A program made the translations under genes and the position numbers. A stretch of DNA of 64,000 nt. Source: Castellaniella sp034675905. GTDB taxonomy: Bacteria; Pseudomonadota; Gammaproteobacteria; Burkholderiales; Burkholderiaceae_B. Location: contig NZ_JAUCCV010000002.1 in assembly GCF_034675905.1 (NCBI RefSeq), positions 62,001-126,000 of the forward strand. The letters run 5' to 3'. Positions within the stretch are counted from its first letter, which is position 1. Each line of letters starts with the position of its first letter. This document shows, one piece after another, positions 14,180-22,132 of the stretch. The notes beneath the pieces were generated by a model, which saw only the letters and a list, made by a program, of their open reading frames with translations, ran no database searches and was not told the origin of the DNA.

Positions 14180-15871
14180 ATGGCAAAAAACCGCCTGAAG
14201 ACCAAAGCGGTGGACAAACCCACCGCGCAGCAGACCTACACACAGAACCAACTTTCTGTGCTGATCGGTCGCCGCCATCCAGACTATGTGCGTCTCGCTG
14301 ACCACTGGGATTTTCTGGAACAGACCTACAGCGGCGGTCGCGACTGGTTCAACTCGAACAATATCTTCCAGTATTACAAGGAAGGCAACAAAGAGTTCCA
14401 AGCACGCATCAAGCGCGCCTATCGCTTCAACCATACCCGTGAAGTCGTCGACCTAGTCGACAAGTATCTGTTCAAGATGCCTATCGAGCGCGCGACAGAC
14501 GCCCCCGAGCATATTTTGCGGTTCTGGGAAAACGCAACGCTGGATGGCAAAAACATTCGCGACCTGATGAAACAAATATCCAACAAGACGTCACGTAAGG
14601 GACGTCATTGGATTGTCGTGGACACGAACAAGGGTGCGTCCATCACCACGATTGCTGACGAAAAGGCGTCGAACACGCGCGTCTACGCGTATGTCGTCGA
14701 CCCCGAAAACGCAATCGACATGAGCTATGACGACAGCGGTGAACTGATCTGGATTCTGATCCATGAACAGGTGCGTGACGACGCTGACCCGATGAACTCC
14801 ACGGGCGCGATGATTGACCGCTTTCGCTTGTGGGAGCGCAACCAGTCAACGGTCTTTACCGTTATGTCTGGGCAGCAAGCTGCTGCGGGGGTGCGTGCCG
14901 CAACGAACGCCATTGCTGCGGGCAAGATTGGCGACGTTGGAACGATTGACCCTGGCGCGGTCTCTGCAGGCGAGATTCGCGTGCATGTTGGCGATCCCAT
15001 CGCGCACGGATTCGGTGCGGTCCCGGTGTTTGCTGCAGACCATGTGATTTCTGACGAACTCTACTGGTCGCCGTCCATGATCGACGACGTGGCATACCTT
15101 GACCGCGCAGTCGCCAACTACCTGTCGAACCTGGACGCCATCATCCAGGATCAGACGTTCAGCCAGCTTGTGATCCCCGCTGGCGGCATCCCCGACAGTG
15201 ATGGCGTCGAAGAAGACGAGCCGCTAGAAAAGAAGATGATCGCGCTGGGAACCAGTCGCATCTTCACCTTCAATGCGGATGCGGGTGGAAAACCCGAATT
15301 CATCAGCCCCGACGTTAAGCAGGCAGAGCTGATTCTTGCCGCAGTCAACAAGATCGTCGCTGAGATTTATCACACCACCGGGTTGTCTGGCGAACGCACC
15401 AAGGACGACAACAGCCAGGGCATTGACAACAGCTCCGGCGTCGCCAAGGCGTATGACTTCGAGCGCGTGAACTCCATGCTTGCCGCCAAAGCGGACTCCC
15501 TGGAATTGGTCGAGGCCAAGCTGGTGAAGTTTGTCGCCCGCTGGTCTGGCGTCGACCTCGTCGAGGGTAAGCGCTATGTCTCTTATCCAGACAACTTCGA
15601 TGTGCGCGGGCTGCGCGACGAATTCAATATCGCCAGCAACCTGAGCTTGATCGGCGCCCCCGACACCGTGCGTCGCCAGCAAATGATCACCCTGATCGAC
15701 AAACTGTTCCCGCAGCTATCTGACAAGTTGCTCGCGGCAATGAAGACCGAACTGAAGGCATGGCCCCCCGAGCCAGTGGAGACACCCTCTGGAAGTTCAC
15801 AGCCACAAAACGACTTCAAGAAAGCTGCAGCAAACAGCGCGGCAAACAAAGCAGTCAAGCAGTCCACTTAA
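14180..15871 (+). CDS. Portal protein (563 aa)
   Basis: Position after TerL, length and content fit a phage portal: an early RRHPDYVRLADHWDFLEQTYSGG segment, DLVDKYLFKMPI, a wing region, and the conserved helical stem EIYHTTGLSGE (about residues 395-405) with SSGVAKAYDFERVNSMLAAKA. The C-terminal 40 residues are Ala/Lys/Ser-rich and disordered. It forms the dodecameric DNA channel at the capsid vertex. The ATG at 14180 follows the promoter closely and has no Shine-Dalgarno. Confidence 0.85.
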   Translation: MAKNRLKTKAVDKPTAQQTYTQNQLSVLIGRRHPDYVRLADHWDFLEQTYSGGRDWFNSNNIFQYYKEGNKEFQARIKRAYRFNHTREVVDLVDKYLFKMPIERATDAPEHILRFWENATLDGKNIRDLMKQISNKTSRKGRHWIVVDTNKGASITTIADEKASNTRVYAYVVDPENAIDMSYDDSGELIWILIHEQVRDDADPMNSTGAMIDRFRLWERNQSTVFTVMSGQQAAAGVRAATNAIAAGKIGDVGTIDPGAVSAGEIRVHVGDPIAHGFGAVPVFAADHVISDELYWSPSMIDDVAYLDRAVANYLSNLDAIIQDQTFSQLVIPAGGIPDSDGVEEDEPLEKKMIALGTSRIFTFNADAGGKPEFISPDVKQAELILAAVNKIVAEIYHTTGLSGERTKDDNSQGIDNSSGVAKAYDFERVNSMLAAKADSLELVEAKLVKFVARWSGVDLVEGKRYVSYPDNFDVRGLRDEFNIASNLSLIGAPDTVRRQQMITLIDKLFPQLSDKLLAAMKTELKAWPPEPVETPSGSSQPQNDFKKAAANSAANKAVKQST

Positions 15872-15899
15872 CTAACCACCCAAGAGAAAGGGAAAACGC

Positions 15900-16763
15900 A
15901 TGAACCTTCTGCAACTTAAGCGCCATCTGAGACTGCATCGTCTCTGCGAAGGCACTGACGGCGGCGACGCCACCACGCACACAGGCGCCGATGACCCGGC
16001 GTCGAAAGCCGACCCTGACGACGGACAAAAGCCAGACGACGACCCAAGCGACAAGAAGCAGATCGACCCCGACGCAGGCAAGCACAAGCCCACCGACGAA
16101 GAAGCGAAGCTGCTGAAAGACGTCATGGCGAAGAAGCGTGAAAACGAACGTCTTACCACCGAGCTGGCTACGCTGAAAAAGGAATTCGACGGCATTGACG
16201 CCAACGCGGTGCGCAAGATTCTGCAGGAGCGCCAAGACGCTGAAACCCGCAAGCTCGAAGAAAAGGGCGAGTGGGAGCGCCTGAAGGGTCAAATGGTCGA
16301 CGGATTCAACAAAGAGCGTGAAACGCTGTCTGCTGATCTGGCGAGCAAAAAGACGCAGAACGAAGCGCTGCAAAAACAGATCGCCGACCTGACTGTTGGC
16401 TCCGCGTTCTCACAGTCGAAGTTCGTCAGTGACGAAATCCCGATGCCGGTATCGAAAGCCCGCGTGGTGTTCGGTTCGCATTTTGAATTCGTTGACGGCA
16501 AGGTTGTGGGCTACGACAAGCCCGCTGGTGCAGCTGAGCGCACGATGCTGGTCGATAGTTCTGGGAACCCCCTGGACTTTGACGCCGCGCTGGAAGCCAT
16601 CGTCGACGCTGACCCCGACCGCGATTCGCTGCGCTATTCCAAAATGAAGGATGGCGCTGGATCACGCACCGCTCCAAAAACGAAGAAGCCGGTCGCGCCC
16701 GCTAAAGAACTTTCCGCTATCGAGAAGGTTCAGCAGGGGCTTGATGCTTTTCTGAAGCAGTAA
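15900..16763 (+). CDS. Capsid scaffolding protein (287 aa)
   Basis: Residues 20-65 are acidic and disordered (Asp/Lys/Pro-rich). They are followed by a long coiled coil (EEAKLLKDVMAKKRENERL... to about residue 160) and a compact C-terminal part (VVFGSHFEFVDGKVVGYD) ending in a helix EKVQQGLDAFLKQ. The layout and position between portal and major capsid are those of phage scaffold proteins. AGAAAGGG precedes the ATG. Confidence 0.8.
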   Translation: MNLLQLKRHLRLHRLCEGTDGGDATTHTGADDPASKADPDDGQKPDDDPSDKKQIDPDAGKHKPTDEEAKLLKDVMAKKRENERLTTELATLKKEFDGIDANAVRKILQERQDAETRKLEEKGEWERLKGQMVDGFNKERETLSADLASKKTQNEALQKQIADLTVGSAFSQSKFVSDEIPMPVSKARVVFGSHFEFVDGKVVGYDKPAGAAERTMLVDSSGNPLDFDAALEAIVDADPDRDSLRYSKMKDGAGSRTAPKTKKPVAPAKELSAIEKVQQGLDAFLKQ

Positions 16764-16768
16764 AACAT

Positions 16769-16814
16769 TTCGGCGAATTTTGTTGGTTACCGCTTACTAA
16801 CAAAATTCGCCGAA
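16769..16814 (+). terminator. 16-bp inverted repeat enclosing element copy 4
   Basis: TTCGGCGAATTTTGTT (16769-16784) and its exact reverse complement (16799-16814) flank 14 nt. The dispersed element GTTGGTTACCGCTTACTAAC (16782-16801) occupies the loop and its edges. It follows the scaffold stop and precedes the capsid gene. A TTATAT -10-like box lies just downstream. Confidence 0.75.
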
Positions 16815-16903
16815 TTATGTTATATTTCAAGCGTGCATCTTGCTCTAAGGGAATTGAGTGAGTTGATCGAAACCGATTAACGAGCAAATTCCAAGGAGCT
16901 AAT

Positions 16904-17830
16904 ATGCCATTGCTCAAAGTCGAAGCCGACAAGCTGTCTAACAACACGCTGCTGTCGGGTCTGATCGAAGAAGTTTTCTACAGCGACGACCTGTTTCGCA
17001 TTCTGCCGTTCGTCAAGGTCAATTCCAAAGCCTACGTCTACAACCGCGAAGTCGAAGCCACCGAAGGCCAAGACCCGCAGTTCGTCGACCCCAACGACAC
17101 CATCGTTGAAGGTGCTGCGAAGTTCAAAGAAGTCACGACTCGTCTGCGCATTCTGGCTGGCGACGTTGACGTCGACAAGTTCCTGGACGAAACCGAGTCC
17201 GACACGAACAACCAACTGGCGACCCAGGTGTCCCAGAAGGCGAAGCGTGTGGCCAAGATTTTCCGCGATGCGGTGATCAACGGCGACTCCGCAACCAACG
17301 CCAAGGAATTCGACGGCCTGACTCGTCTGACCGAAAATGCCGACGCCAATCTGGATCAAACGATCAGTGCTGGCGTCAACGGCGCTCCGATGACGCTGTC
17401 CATTCTGGACGAACTGCTGGATACCGTCCCGCAAGGCGCCAATGTGCTGATGATGCGTAAAGGCACGATGCGGGCTTTCCGCACTCTGATGCGTGCCGCT
17501 GGCGGCAACACCGCCGCTGACCTGATGGTCGAAGCATTCGGTCGCCCGATGCTGACTCACAATGGCGTCCCCATCATCGCCAACGACTTTCTGCCGAAGG
17601 ACGAAGTCCAAGGCTCCGCCACTAACACCTGCTCCATCTACGCCCTGCGCGTGAATGAAGCTGATGGCCTCCACGGTCTGTATGGCGGCTCTGCCGCTGG
17701 CATGCGTGTGGAAAACATCGGCACCGTGCAGAACAAGGACGCCACCCGCATTCGTGTGAAGTGGTATGCCGGTATGGCGCTGAAGTCCACGCGCTCCATC
17801 GCCCGTCTGAAGGGCATCGTTAACGTCTAA
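16904..17830 (+). CDS. Major capsid protein (308 aa)
   Basis: A HK97-type major head protein by position and pattern: an N-terminal helix with EEVFYSDDLFRILPFVKV, a central ATQVSQKAKRVAKIFRDAVINGD helix, GANVLMMRKGTMRAFRTLMRAAGG, and a basic C-terminal strand (IRVKWYAGMALKSTRSIARLKGIV). The length is that of a head protein without a fused scaffold, consistent with the separate scaffold gene. A strong AAGGAG site precedes the ATG. Codon use is the most regular of the phage genes, as expected for high expression. Confidence 0.85.
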   Translation: MPLLKVEADKLSNNTLLSGLIEEVFYSDDLFRILPFVKVNSKAYVYNREVEATEGQDPQFVDPNDTIVEGAAKFKEVTTRLRILAGDVDVDKFLDETESDTNNQLATQVSQKAKRVAKIFRDAVINGDSATNAKEFDGLTRLTENADANLDQTISAGVNGAPMTLSILDELLDTVPQGANVLMMRKGTMRAFRTLMRAAGGNTAADLMVEAFGRPMLTHNGVPIIANDFLPKDEVQGSATNTCSIYALRVNEADGLHGLYGGSAAGMRVENIGTVQNKDATRIRVKWYAGMALKSTRSIARLKGIVNV

Positions 17831-17833
17831 TTT

Positions 17834-17853
17834 GTAAGTTACCACTTACTAAT
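17834..17853 (+). promoter_or_regulatory. Dispersed 20-bp element, copy 5
   Basis: GTAAGTTACCACTTACTAAT, starting three bases after the major capsid stop codon and 8 bp ahead of a hairpin terminator. Confidence 0.8.
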
Positions 17854-17860
17854 GTGGCGT

Positions 17861-17890
17861 CGGGGTATGGTTTGCGCCATACCCCGCTTT
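17861..17890 (+). terminator. Hairpin terminator after the capsid gene
   Basis: CGGGGTATGG (17861-17870) and CCATACCCCG (17877-17886) form a perfect 10-bp stem with a 6-nt loop, followed by CTTT. It would limit transcription from the capsid gene into the tail genes. Confidence 0.7.
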
Positions 17891-17907
17891 CATTTCAAAG
17901 GCACGAC

Positions 17908-18342
17908 ATGAAACTGAAAATTATTGAGCGCGGCTACGAAAACTTCTCTGGCTTGCTGGGGATTACGTTTTTCACCGACGCCGTAAGTGATGACGACGTG
18001 AACCACAAGGAAGCTGTGTTGCTGGCGTCCCTGGTCAGAGTGGCTGACGCTGAAACTGGGCAGCCGGTTAGCGCATTTGATCAAGAACGCGCGGTCTGGA
18101 ACACAGCGGTCTCGCAGCCCGCGCCGCTGCAACCCGCAAGAACGCAGCCAAAAGCTGCACCTGTCGCGAATACGCCTGTCGCGACCGTCAAGCAATACAC
18201 CCGCGAAAACCTGGAAGAACTGGCTGACAAGGGCGGGATCAATGCGCTGCGCAAGGTCGGCAACGAGTTCAACGTCAAGAACGCCTCTATCGCTGGGTTG
18301 ATTGACGAAATCCTGCAAGCTCAAGACGCCAAGGTGAACTAA
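17908..18342 (+). CDS. Hypothetical head protein (144 aa)
   Basis: It starts MKLKIIERGYENFSGLLGITFFTDAVSDDDV. It has a Pro/Ala/Gln-rich linker (about residues 75-95) and ends in a helix-turn-helix-like EELADKGGINALRKVGNEFNV. This C-terminal module resembles the small SAP/HeH-like domains often appended to phage head proteins. The role is unknown; its place between the capsid and connector genes suggests head decoration or completion. ATG 17908 was chosen over 17854 because the earlier start lies in the terminator. Confidence 0.7.
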   Translation: MKLKIIERGYENFSGLLGITFFTDAVSDDDVNHKEAVLLASLVRVADAETGQPVSAFDQERAVWNTAVSQPAPLQPARTQPKAAPVANTPVATVKQYTRENLEELADKGGINALRKVGNEFNVKNASIAGLIDEILQAQDAKVN

Positions 18343-18343
18343 G

Positions 18344-19123
18344 ATGGACGCCTATCCAGCGGGTCAGGACATTTTCTTTGCGGTCGATTTCGCCCAATTG
18401 ATGATCTATGACTCGGTGGATAGCGCGTCTTACCGGGTGCTGGACCAGTCTGGCGCAGAGCTGCTTGCCGAGACCCTGGTCGACCCAGCAGACCTAACCG
18501 CTGACGGCTTTTCTGTCACTACCACTGCAAGCATCAATGCCCTGCCCGCAGATGCCAAGCGCGCCTTGCGCATGGTTGAAATCAAGATGCGCAGCACGAT
18601 TGGCAACATCGTGCGAACCATCGAATACGTCATCGAGGCAGAACACGTCCTGGTCGCGGGCGAGAACAGCTTCGTTGGGTATGGCGACGCAGTCATGATC
18701 GCGTATGACATTCCCGCCCTGGAAGGCTGGAACAACGTCGACCGCAGCGTGCGTATCAGCGCCCTGCTCTTTGCCAAGCGCATGATCGCCCGCGTTGTGT
18801 TTCGTGACCCCGTGGCGCGTCAACCGATCCCCGACCTGCAGGGCATCAGCCAGACCGACTGGAACGCCCTTCCTGGCGATTTCAAGCAGACCCTGGCCCG
18901 CGCCCAGGTGCTGGAAGCGAACGAAGTCTGTGGGGGCGATCCGGTGGTCGATTACCGACGTCGCGGCATCCAGTCGATCACAGTGGGCGAAGCGAAAAAC
19001 TTTCTTCAGTCATGGAAGCCATCTGACGAGCGCACCATGCAGTCACTTGGCATTTCGCCTGCTGCTGCACGCGAGCTGAAGCCCTACCTTGCCTCCACCA
19101 CTGTTCGTATTCGGAGGGGCTGA
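18344..19123 (+). CDS. Head-tail connector/adaptor protein (259 aa)
   Basis: Located between head and tail genes. The N-terminal half is beta-rich (SYRVLDQSGAELLAETLV), the C-terminal half is helical (WNNVDRSVRISALLFAKRM, ALPGDFKQTLARAQVLEANE). The DAVMIAYDIPALEGW stretch and overall size fit an adaptor that docks on the portal, but no named family is certain. It follows the previous gene by one base and overlaps the next by TGATG. Confidence 0.65.
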   Translation: MDAYPAGQDIFFAVDFAQLMIYDSVDSASYRVLDQSGAELLAETLVDPADLTADGFSVTTTASINALPADAKRALRMVEIKMRSTIGNIVRTIEYVIEAEHVLVAGENSFVGYGDAVMIAYDIPALEGWNNVDRSVRISALLFAKRMIARVVFRDPVARQPIPDLQGISQTDWNALPGDFKQTLARAQVLEANEVCGGDPVVDYRRRGIQSITVGEAKNFLQSWKPSDERTMQSLGISPAAARELKPYLASTTVRIRRG

Positions 19124-19485
19124 TGGCTGGCATTCGCACCGCTGTCCCAATGCCTCACAAGCTGCTGGTCTCCAAAAACATCGGATTCGACTTATACGCG
19201 AACCCCATGTATGGAAAACCAGCGCACAGTCGCTGCGCAATTCTGAAGTTGGAAAAGACCAGCAAAGACACCACCGTCAGGGCTGACAGCTCTGCCACGC
19301 GCGGTCACGCCCAAGAGGTGCTTTCTGACGCATGGTTGCTGGTCCCGCACAACATGCAGGTGGGTCTGGGCGACAAGCTCGAACTGAAGGGTTTCACCCT
19401 GAAGGTCACGGGATTTCGCGCCCGCTTCGGTGCGTTTGGCGACCACGATCACAACGAAGTCATGGCGGACATCAATAATGGCTAA
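19123..19485 (+). CDS. Head-closure-type protein (120 aa)
   Basis: A beta-rich protein (LLVPHNMQVGLGDKLELKGF, TLKVTGFRARFGAFGDHDH) in the position of phage head-closure proteins (SPP1 gp16/HK97 gp7 type). It is coupled to the connector gene by TGATG and to the next gene by an 8-bp overlap. The fold is inferred from position and strand pattern only. Confidence 0.6.
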   Translation: MAGIRTAVPMPHKLLVSKNIGFDLYANPMYGKPAHSRCAILKLEKTSKDTTVRADSSATRGHAQEVLSDAWLLVPHNMQVGLGDKLELKGFTLKVTGFRARFGAFGDHDHNEVMADINNG

Positions 19486-19963
19486 ATCCCGCATCATTGG
19501 CGACCCCGCAGGGCTTGGCATTCGACTGAGCCAGCTGGGCGACCGCGTGGTCAAACACGTCGCTGATGTGCTGCGCGACGAATCTGAAAACATCCAGCAG
19601 CTCGCTCGTGATAATGCGCCGGTCGACAAGGGTAACCTGGAAGAAGCGATTAAGCTCGAAGAGGATCGGGGCGGTATCAACCGTCGCTTGCGCGTCACCG
19701 TCTACGTCGACCCCGACTTTCCCGCCCCCGAGGGTTCAGACATCGGGCGCACCGTAGGGCGCTACATGCTGATGATGCACGAGGGCTTAGCGCCCTATGG
19801 CTCAGGCGCGTTTAAGCTCGGGGATAAGTCGCAAGCCAAGGCCAATGCGGGCTTCAACGTGGGCGGGAAGTTCTTCGAGCGCGCATACCTCGAACGCAAG
19901 CCCCACATCCAAAAGCGGGTCGCGGCAATGGTCAAACGCGCGCGTAAAGCGGGAAAACTATGA
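19478..19963 (+). CDS. HK97 gp10-like tail-joining protein (161 aa)
   Basis: Matches the pattern of the HK97 gp10/minor tail family: an N-terminal helix (LSQLGDRVVKHVADVLRDESENIQQLARDNAPVD with the conserved APVDKGNL), a central strand with HEG (MLMMHEGLAPYGSG), and a basic C-terminus. It participates in head-tail joining. ATG 19478 overlaps the upstream stop, and the next gene overlaps by ATGA. Confidence 0.8.
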   Translation: MAKSRIIGDPAGLGIRLSQLGDRVVKHVADVLRDESENIQQLARDNAPVDKGNLEEAIKLEEDRGGINRRLRVTVYVDPDFPAPEGSDIGRTVGRYMLMMHEGLAPYGSGAFKLGDKSQAKANAGFNVGGKFFERAYLERKPHIQKRVAAMVKRARKAGKL

Positions 19964-20352
19964 TGGATCGGGAAGAATCAATCGCTTGGGTGCTGACCAC
20001 CCGCATCCCCGCCCTGAAGGGCAAGCTCTTCATCAACGACCTGCCCGCCTCAGCAACTGCAGGCGTGCTGATCAAAGAGGGCTACTCTGGCGCGCAGATC
20101 GACCCCGAAATCAAGGGTAGGCGCCAAGCACGCTTCCAGATCGCCATTCGAGATGTGCGCGCAAAAACCGCAGCGTCAAAAGCGCTTGCACACCAGATCA
20201 TGGACGCGCTAGACATCCCAGGCGATGTGCCAATCACCAACGGCATCTTCATCAAAAGCTGTCGCCCTCTGACCGAGCCCATTTCATACCCAATCACTGA
20301 CGGCGACAACATCGAAGTCACTTTGAATTTTTTGATCCACTACTTTGTTTGA
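19960..20352 (+). CDS. Tail terminator/completion protein (130 aa)
   Basis: The alternating strand/helix pattern, length and place directly before the tail-tube gene fit a gpU-like tail terminator (LFINDLPASATAGVLIKEGYSG, RQARFQIAIRDVRAKTAASKALAHQIMDAL, IEVTLNFLIHYFV). Its 3' end overlaps by 35 bp the opposite-strand gene at 20318-20704. Confidence 0.7.
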   Translation: MMDREESIAWVLTTRIPALKGKLFINDLPASATAGVLIKEGYSGAQIDPEIKGRRQARFQIAIRDVRAKTAASKALAHQIMDALDIPGDVPITNGIFIKSCRPLTEPISYPITDGDNIEVTLNFLIHYFV

Positions 20353-20704
20353 CCCGCTCAAGCACAGTCATCAGTGGTCGAAAGTCCCAGTCTTTTTTCT
20401 TACAGTCATGCGTAAACTTGACGGTTAGCGCCGGGCTTGTGTATGACCCATACGTTTCGTATACAAGGTGCGCGAGAAGAATAGCGTTATCGGCGGACAG
20501 AACAAAATTTTCTTGTTCGTCGTAAATGTTCTTCTGCAAACTAATCGCATACCCCCTTTCGTCGACCCCCTTCTCTAGATAGTCTTGAACTCCGTCCGCC
20601 GTTTCTAGCGATGCCAGTTCACAGGCCCTTTCTCGCGTCATTTCTGTCGCCGAAGCACTGGCGCCAACTGCCAATCCCAACACCACTCCTGCAATCCACT
20701 TCAT
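20318..20704 (-). CDS. Exported small protein, likely moron (128 aa)
   Basis: A clear signal peptide (MKWIAGVVLGLAVGASASA) is followed by a helical mature protein with two Cys. It resembles small periplasmic proteins; no family is named. It is the only gene on the opposite strand inside the structural block, has its own GGGGAGA ribosome site, and separates tail terminator from tail tube. These are the marks of a moron expressed from the lysogen. It may alter the host envelope or act in superinfection exclusion; this is inference. Confidence 0.75.
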   Translation of the reverse strand: MKWIAGVVLGLAVGASASATEMTRERACELASLETADGVQDYLEKGVDERGYAISLQKNIYDEQENFVLSADNAILLAHLVYETYGSYTSPALTVKFTHDCKKKDWDFRPLMTVLERVKQSSGSKNSK

Positions 20705-20799
20705 CCGTTGTCTCCCCAGTTAGGCTTCATTAAAAATGATTTTTGATTGTAGGCGACGCAACGCTTGAAACGTAAGTCTTCTTTTTGATAGTATTTTTT

Positions 20800-20819
20800 G
20801 TAAGTTACCACTTACCAAC
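20800..20819 (+). promoter_or_regulatory. Dispersed 20-bp element, copy 6
   Basis: GTAAGTTACCACTTACCAAC, directly after a T-rich tract (TATTTTTT) and 18 bp before the tail-tube start codon. Confidence 0.8.
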
Positions 20820-20837
20820 ATATTGCAAGGAGCCGAC

Positions 20838-21365
20838 ATGGCTGTGAATGCCAAAAACGTGAGATTGGGGGTTTGCGCCATCAGCTTTGGCGGAACCGAT
20901 TTGGGCGCGACCAAAGGTGGCGTCGAACTGACCGTCGAGACCAGCACCCACGAAGTTCTGGTCGACCAGACAGGCGAAACCCCGATCAATGAATACATCA
21001 TGGGTCGCAAGGTCAATGTGAAAGTGCCGCTGGCTGAAACGACGCTGGAAAACCTTGTGAAGATCATGCCGGGTGCCACTCTGGTTGGCGGCGCATTGCC
21101 CACCGACCCCAAGCGCGTCGACGTCGCCACCGGCGTCGGTATCAGTCTGCTGGATGGTGCGCAGGAATTGATTCTGCACCCCATTGGGTTGCCAGTGACC
21201 GACAAGTCACAGGACATTGTGCTGCACAAGGCTGCAACCCCGGGGCAGATCAACTTTGCCTACAAGGTTGACGAAGAGCGCATCTTCAACGTCGAGTTCA
21301 AGGCATACCCAGACCCCGAAAACGACGATCACTTGCTGGGGTTTGGCGACCCCGCAGCGGTTTAA
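20838..21365 (+). CDS. Major tail tube protein (175 aa)
   Basis: A beta-sandwich tail-tube protein: SFGGTDLGATKGGVELTVET near the N-terminus is the usual first hairpin. A central segment (GETPINEYIMGRKVNVKVPLAETTLENLVKIM) matches the tube/Hcp-like pattern, and it ends in FNVEFKAYPDPENDDHLLGFGD. AAGGAG precedes ATG 20838. Polymerises on the tape measure to form the siphovirus tail. Confidence 0.85.
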   Translation: MAVNAKNVRLGVCAISFGGTDLGATKGGVELTVETSTHEVLVDQTGETPINEYIMGRKVNVKVPLAETTLENLVKIMPGATLVGGALPTDPKRVDVATGVGISLLDGAQELILHPIGLPVTDKSQDIVLHKAATPGQINFAYKVDEERIFNVEFKAYPDPENDDHLLGFGDPAAV

Positions 21366-21371
21366 TTTTGC

Positions 21372-21407
21372 CCGCAAATGTTAGTTACCGATAACTAATA
21401 TTTGCGG
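21372..21407 (+). terminator. Inverted repeat whose loop is exactly element copy 7
   Basis: CCGCAAAT (21372-21379) and ATTTGCGG (21400-21407) flank precisely the 20-bp element GTTAGTTACCGATAACTAAT (21380-21399), which is itself partly palindromic (TTAGTT/AACTAA). It follows the tail-tube stop. Confidence 0.7.
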
Positions 21408-21477
21408 ACCGACATCCCACGACAGAAGACCAACCGGGGCTCGCATCGTTGAGCCCCCGCTACACCCAAGGAATTCC

Positions 21478-21813
21478 ATGAAAGTTCTGAACATTGACGC
21501 AATCGTATCGACCACGGAACGCACGATCAAGTTTCGCGGGGTCGTCCACCCCGTCGTCGAAATGAGCGTCGAAAACTTCGTCGTCACCACGACAGACGCA
21601 GAGCGCCTGGAGAAGGAAGGTGTCGGGATTCGCTCCCAGGTGATCGGGACTGCTGACGCGATTCTGCGCTCGGTGCCATCGCTGGACAAGGAAACCCTCT
21701 ACGGCATGTCGCTGAACCAGTTGACCGTCATCTATCGCTTCATTAGCGGCGAAGACGAGTTTGAAGACTACGAAAACGTGGTCTCTGACGAGGAAGGTGG
21801 CGAAAAAAAGTAA
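21478..21813 (+). CDS. Tail assembly chaperone G (111 aa)
   Basis: Small acidic protein between tail tube and tape measure, ending EFEDYENVVSDEEGGEKK. Position, size and the slippery run at its 3' end identify it as the G-type tail assembly chaperone. It is expected to bind the tape measure protein during tail assembly. AAGGAATTCC precedes the ATG. Confidence 0.8.
   Translation: MKVLNIDAIVSTTERTIKFRGVVHPVVEMSVENFVVTTTDAERLEKEGVGIRSQVIGTADAILRSVPSLDKETLYGMSLNQLTVIYRFISGEDEFEDYENVVSDEEGGEKK
21804..21810 (+). promoter_or_regulatory. -1 programmed frameshift site (A AAA AAG)
   Basis: The canonical heptamer A AAA AAG lies in frame two codons before the TAA of the G ORF. The next ORF is in the -1 frame and open through this point, so slippage gives a G-T fusion joined at ...EKK-VMPSALDF, as in lambda-like phages. 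Confidence 0.9.
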
Positions 21814-22127
21814 TGCCAAGCGCCCTGGACTTTGGTTTTTATTTTGATCGAGTCCTGCACTTCTACGGGGGACTGAGCTATCGCGAATTGCTGAGTCTCC
21901 CGATCAGAACCTTTTGGCGCTTGAGCAACAACATCAACCGAATTCGCGCAGAAACAGACATTCGGTCATTCCACATTGCCCTTGCTTCGCAAAGCAGGCA
22001 GGCACACGAGTTCAAAGACAGCCTGGTCATCGAAATGGGTGAGCCCACGACGGTTGACCCGATTGCGTCTGCCATCCCGGACAAAGACGCCATTGCCCAG
22101 CTGAAGCAGTTGATGGGTCAGGGGTAA
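21813..22127 (+). CDS. Tail assembly chaperone T part (104 aa)
   Basis: It begins one base after the G stop codon in the -1 frame and is probably made mainly as the G-T frameshift product. It contains FGFYFDRVLHFYGGLSYRELLSLPIRTFWRL, an aromatic-rich helix typical of the T part, then a polar C-terminus. The ATG at 21813 has no ribosome site, consistent with fusion. The GT form is thought to recruit tail tube protein. Confidence 0.8.
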   Translation: MPSALDFGFYFDRVLHFYGGLSYRELLSLPIRTFWRLSNNINRIRAETDIRSFHIALASQSRQAHEFKDSLVIEMGEPTTVDPIASAIPDKDAIAQLKQLMGQG

Positions 22128-22132
22128 GCGGC

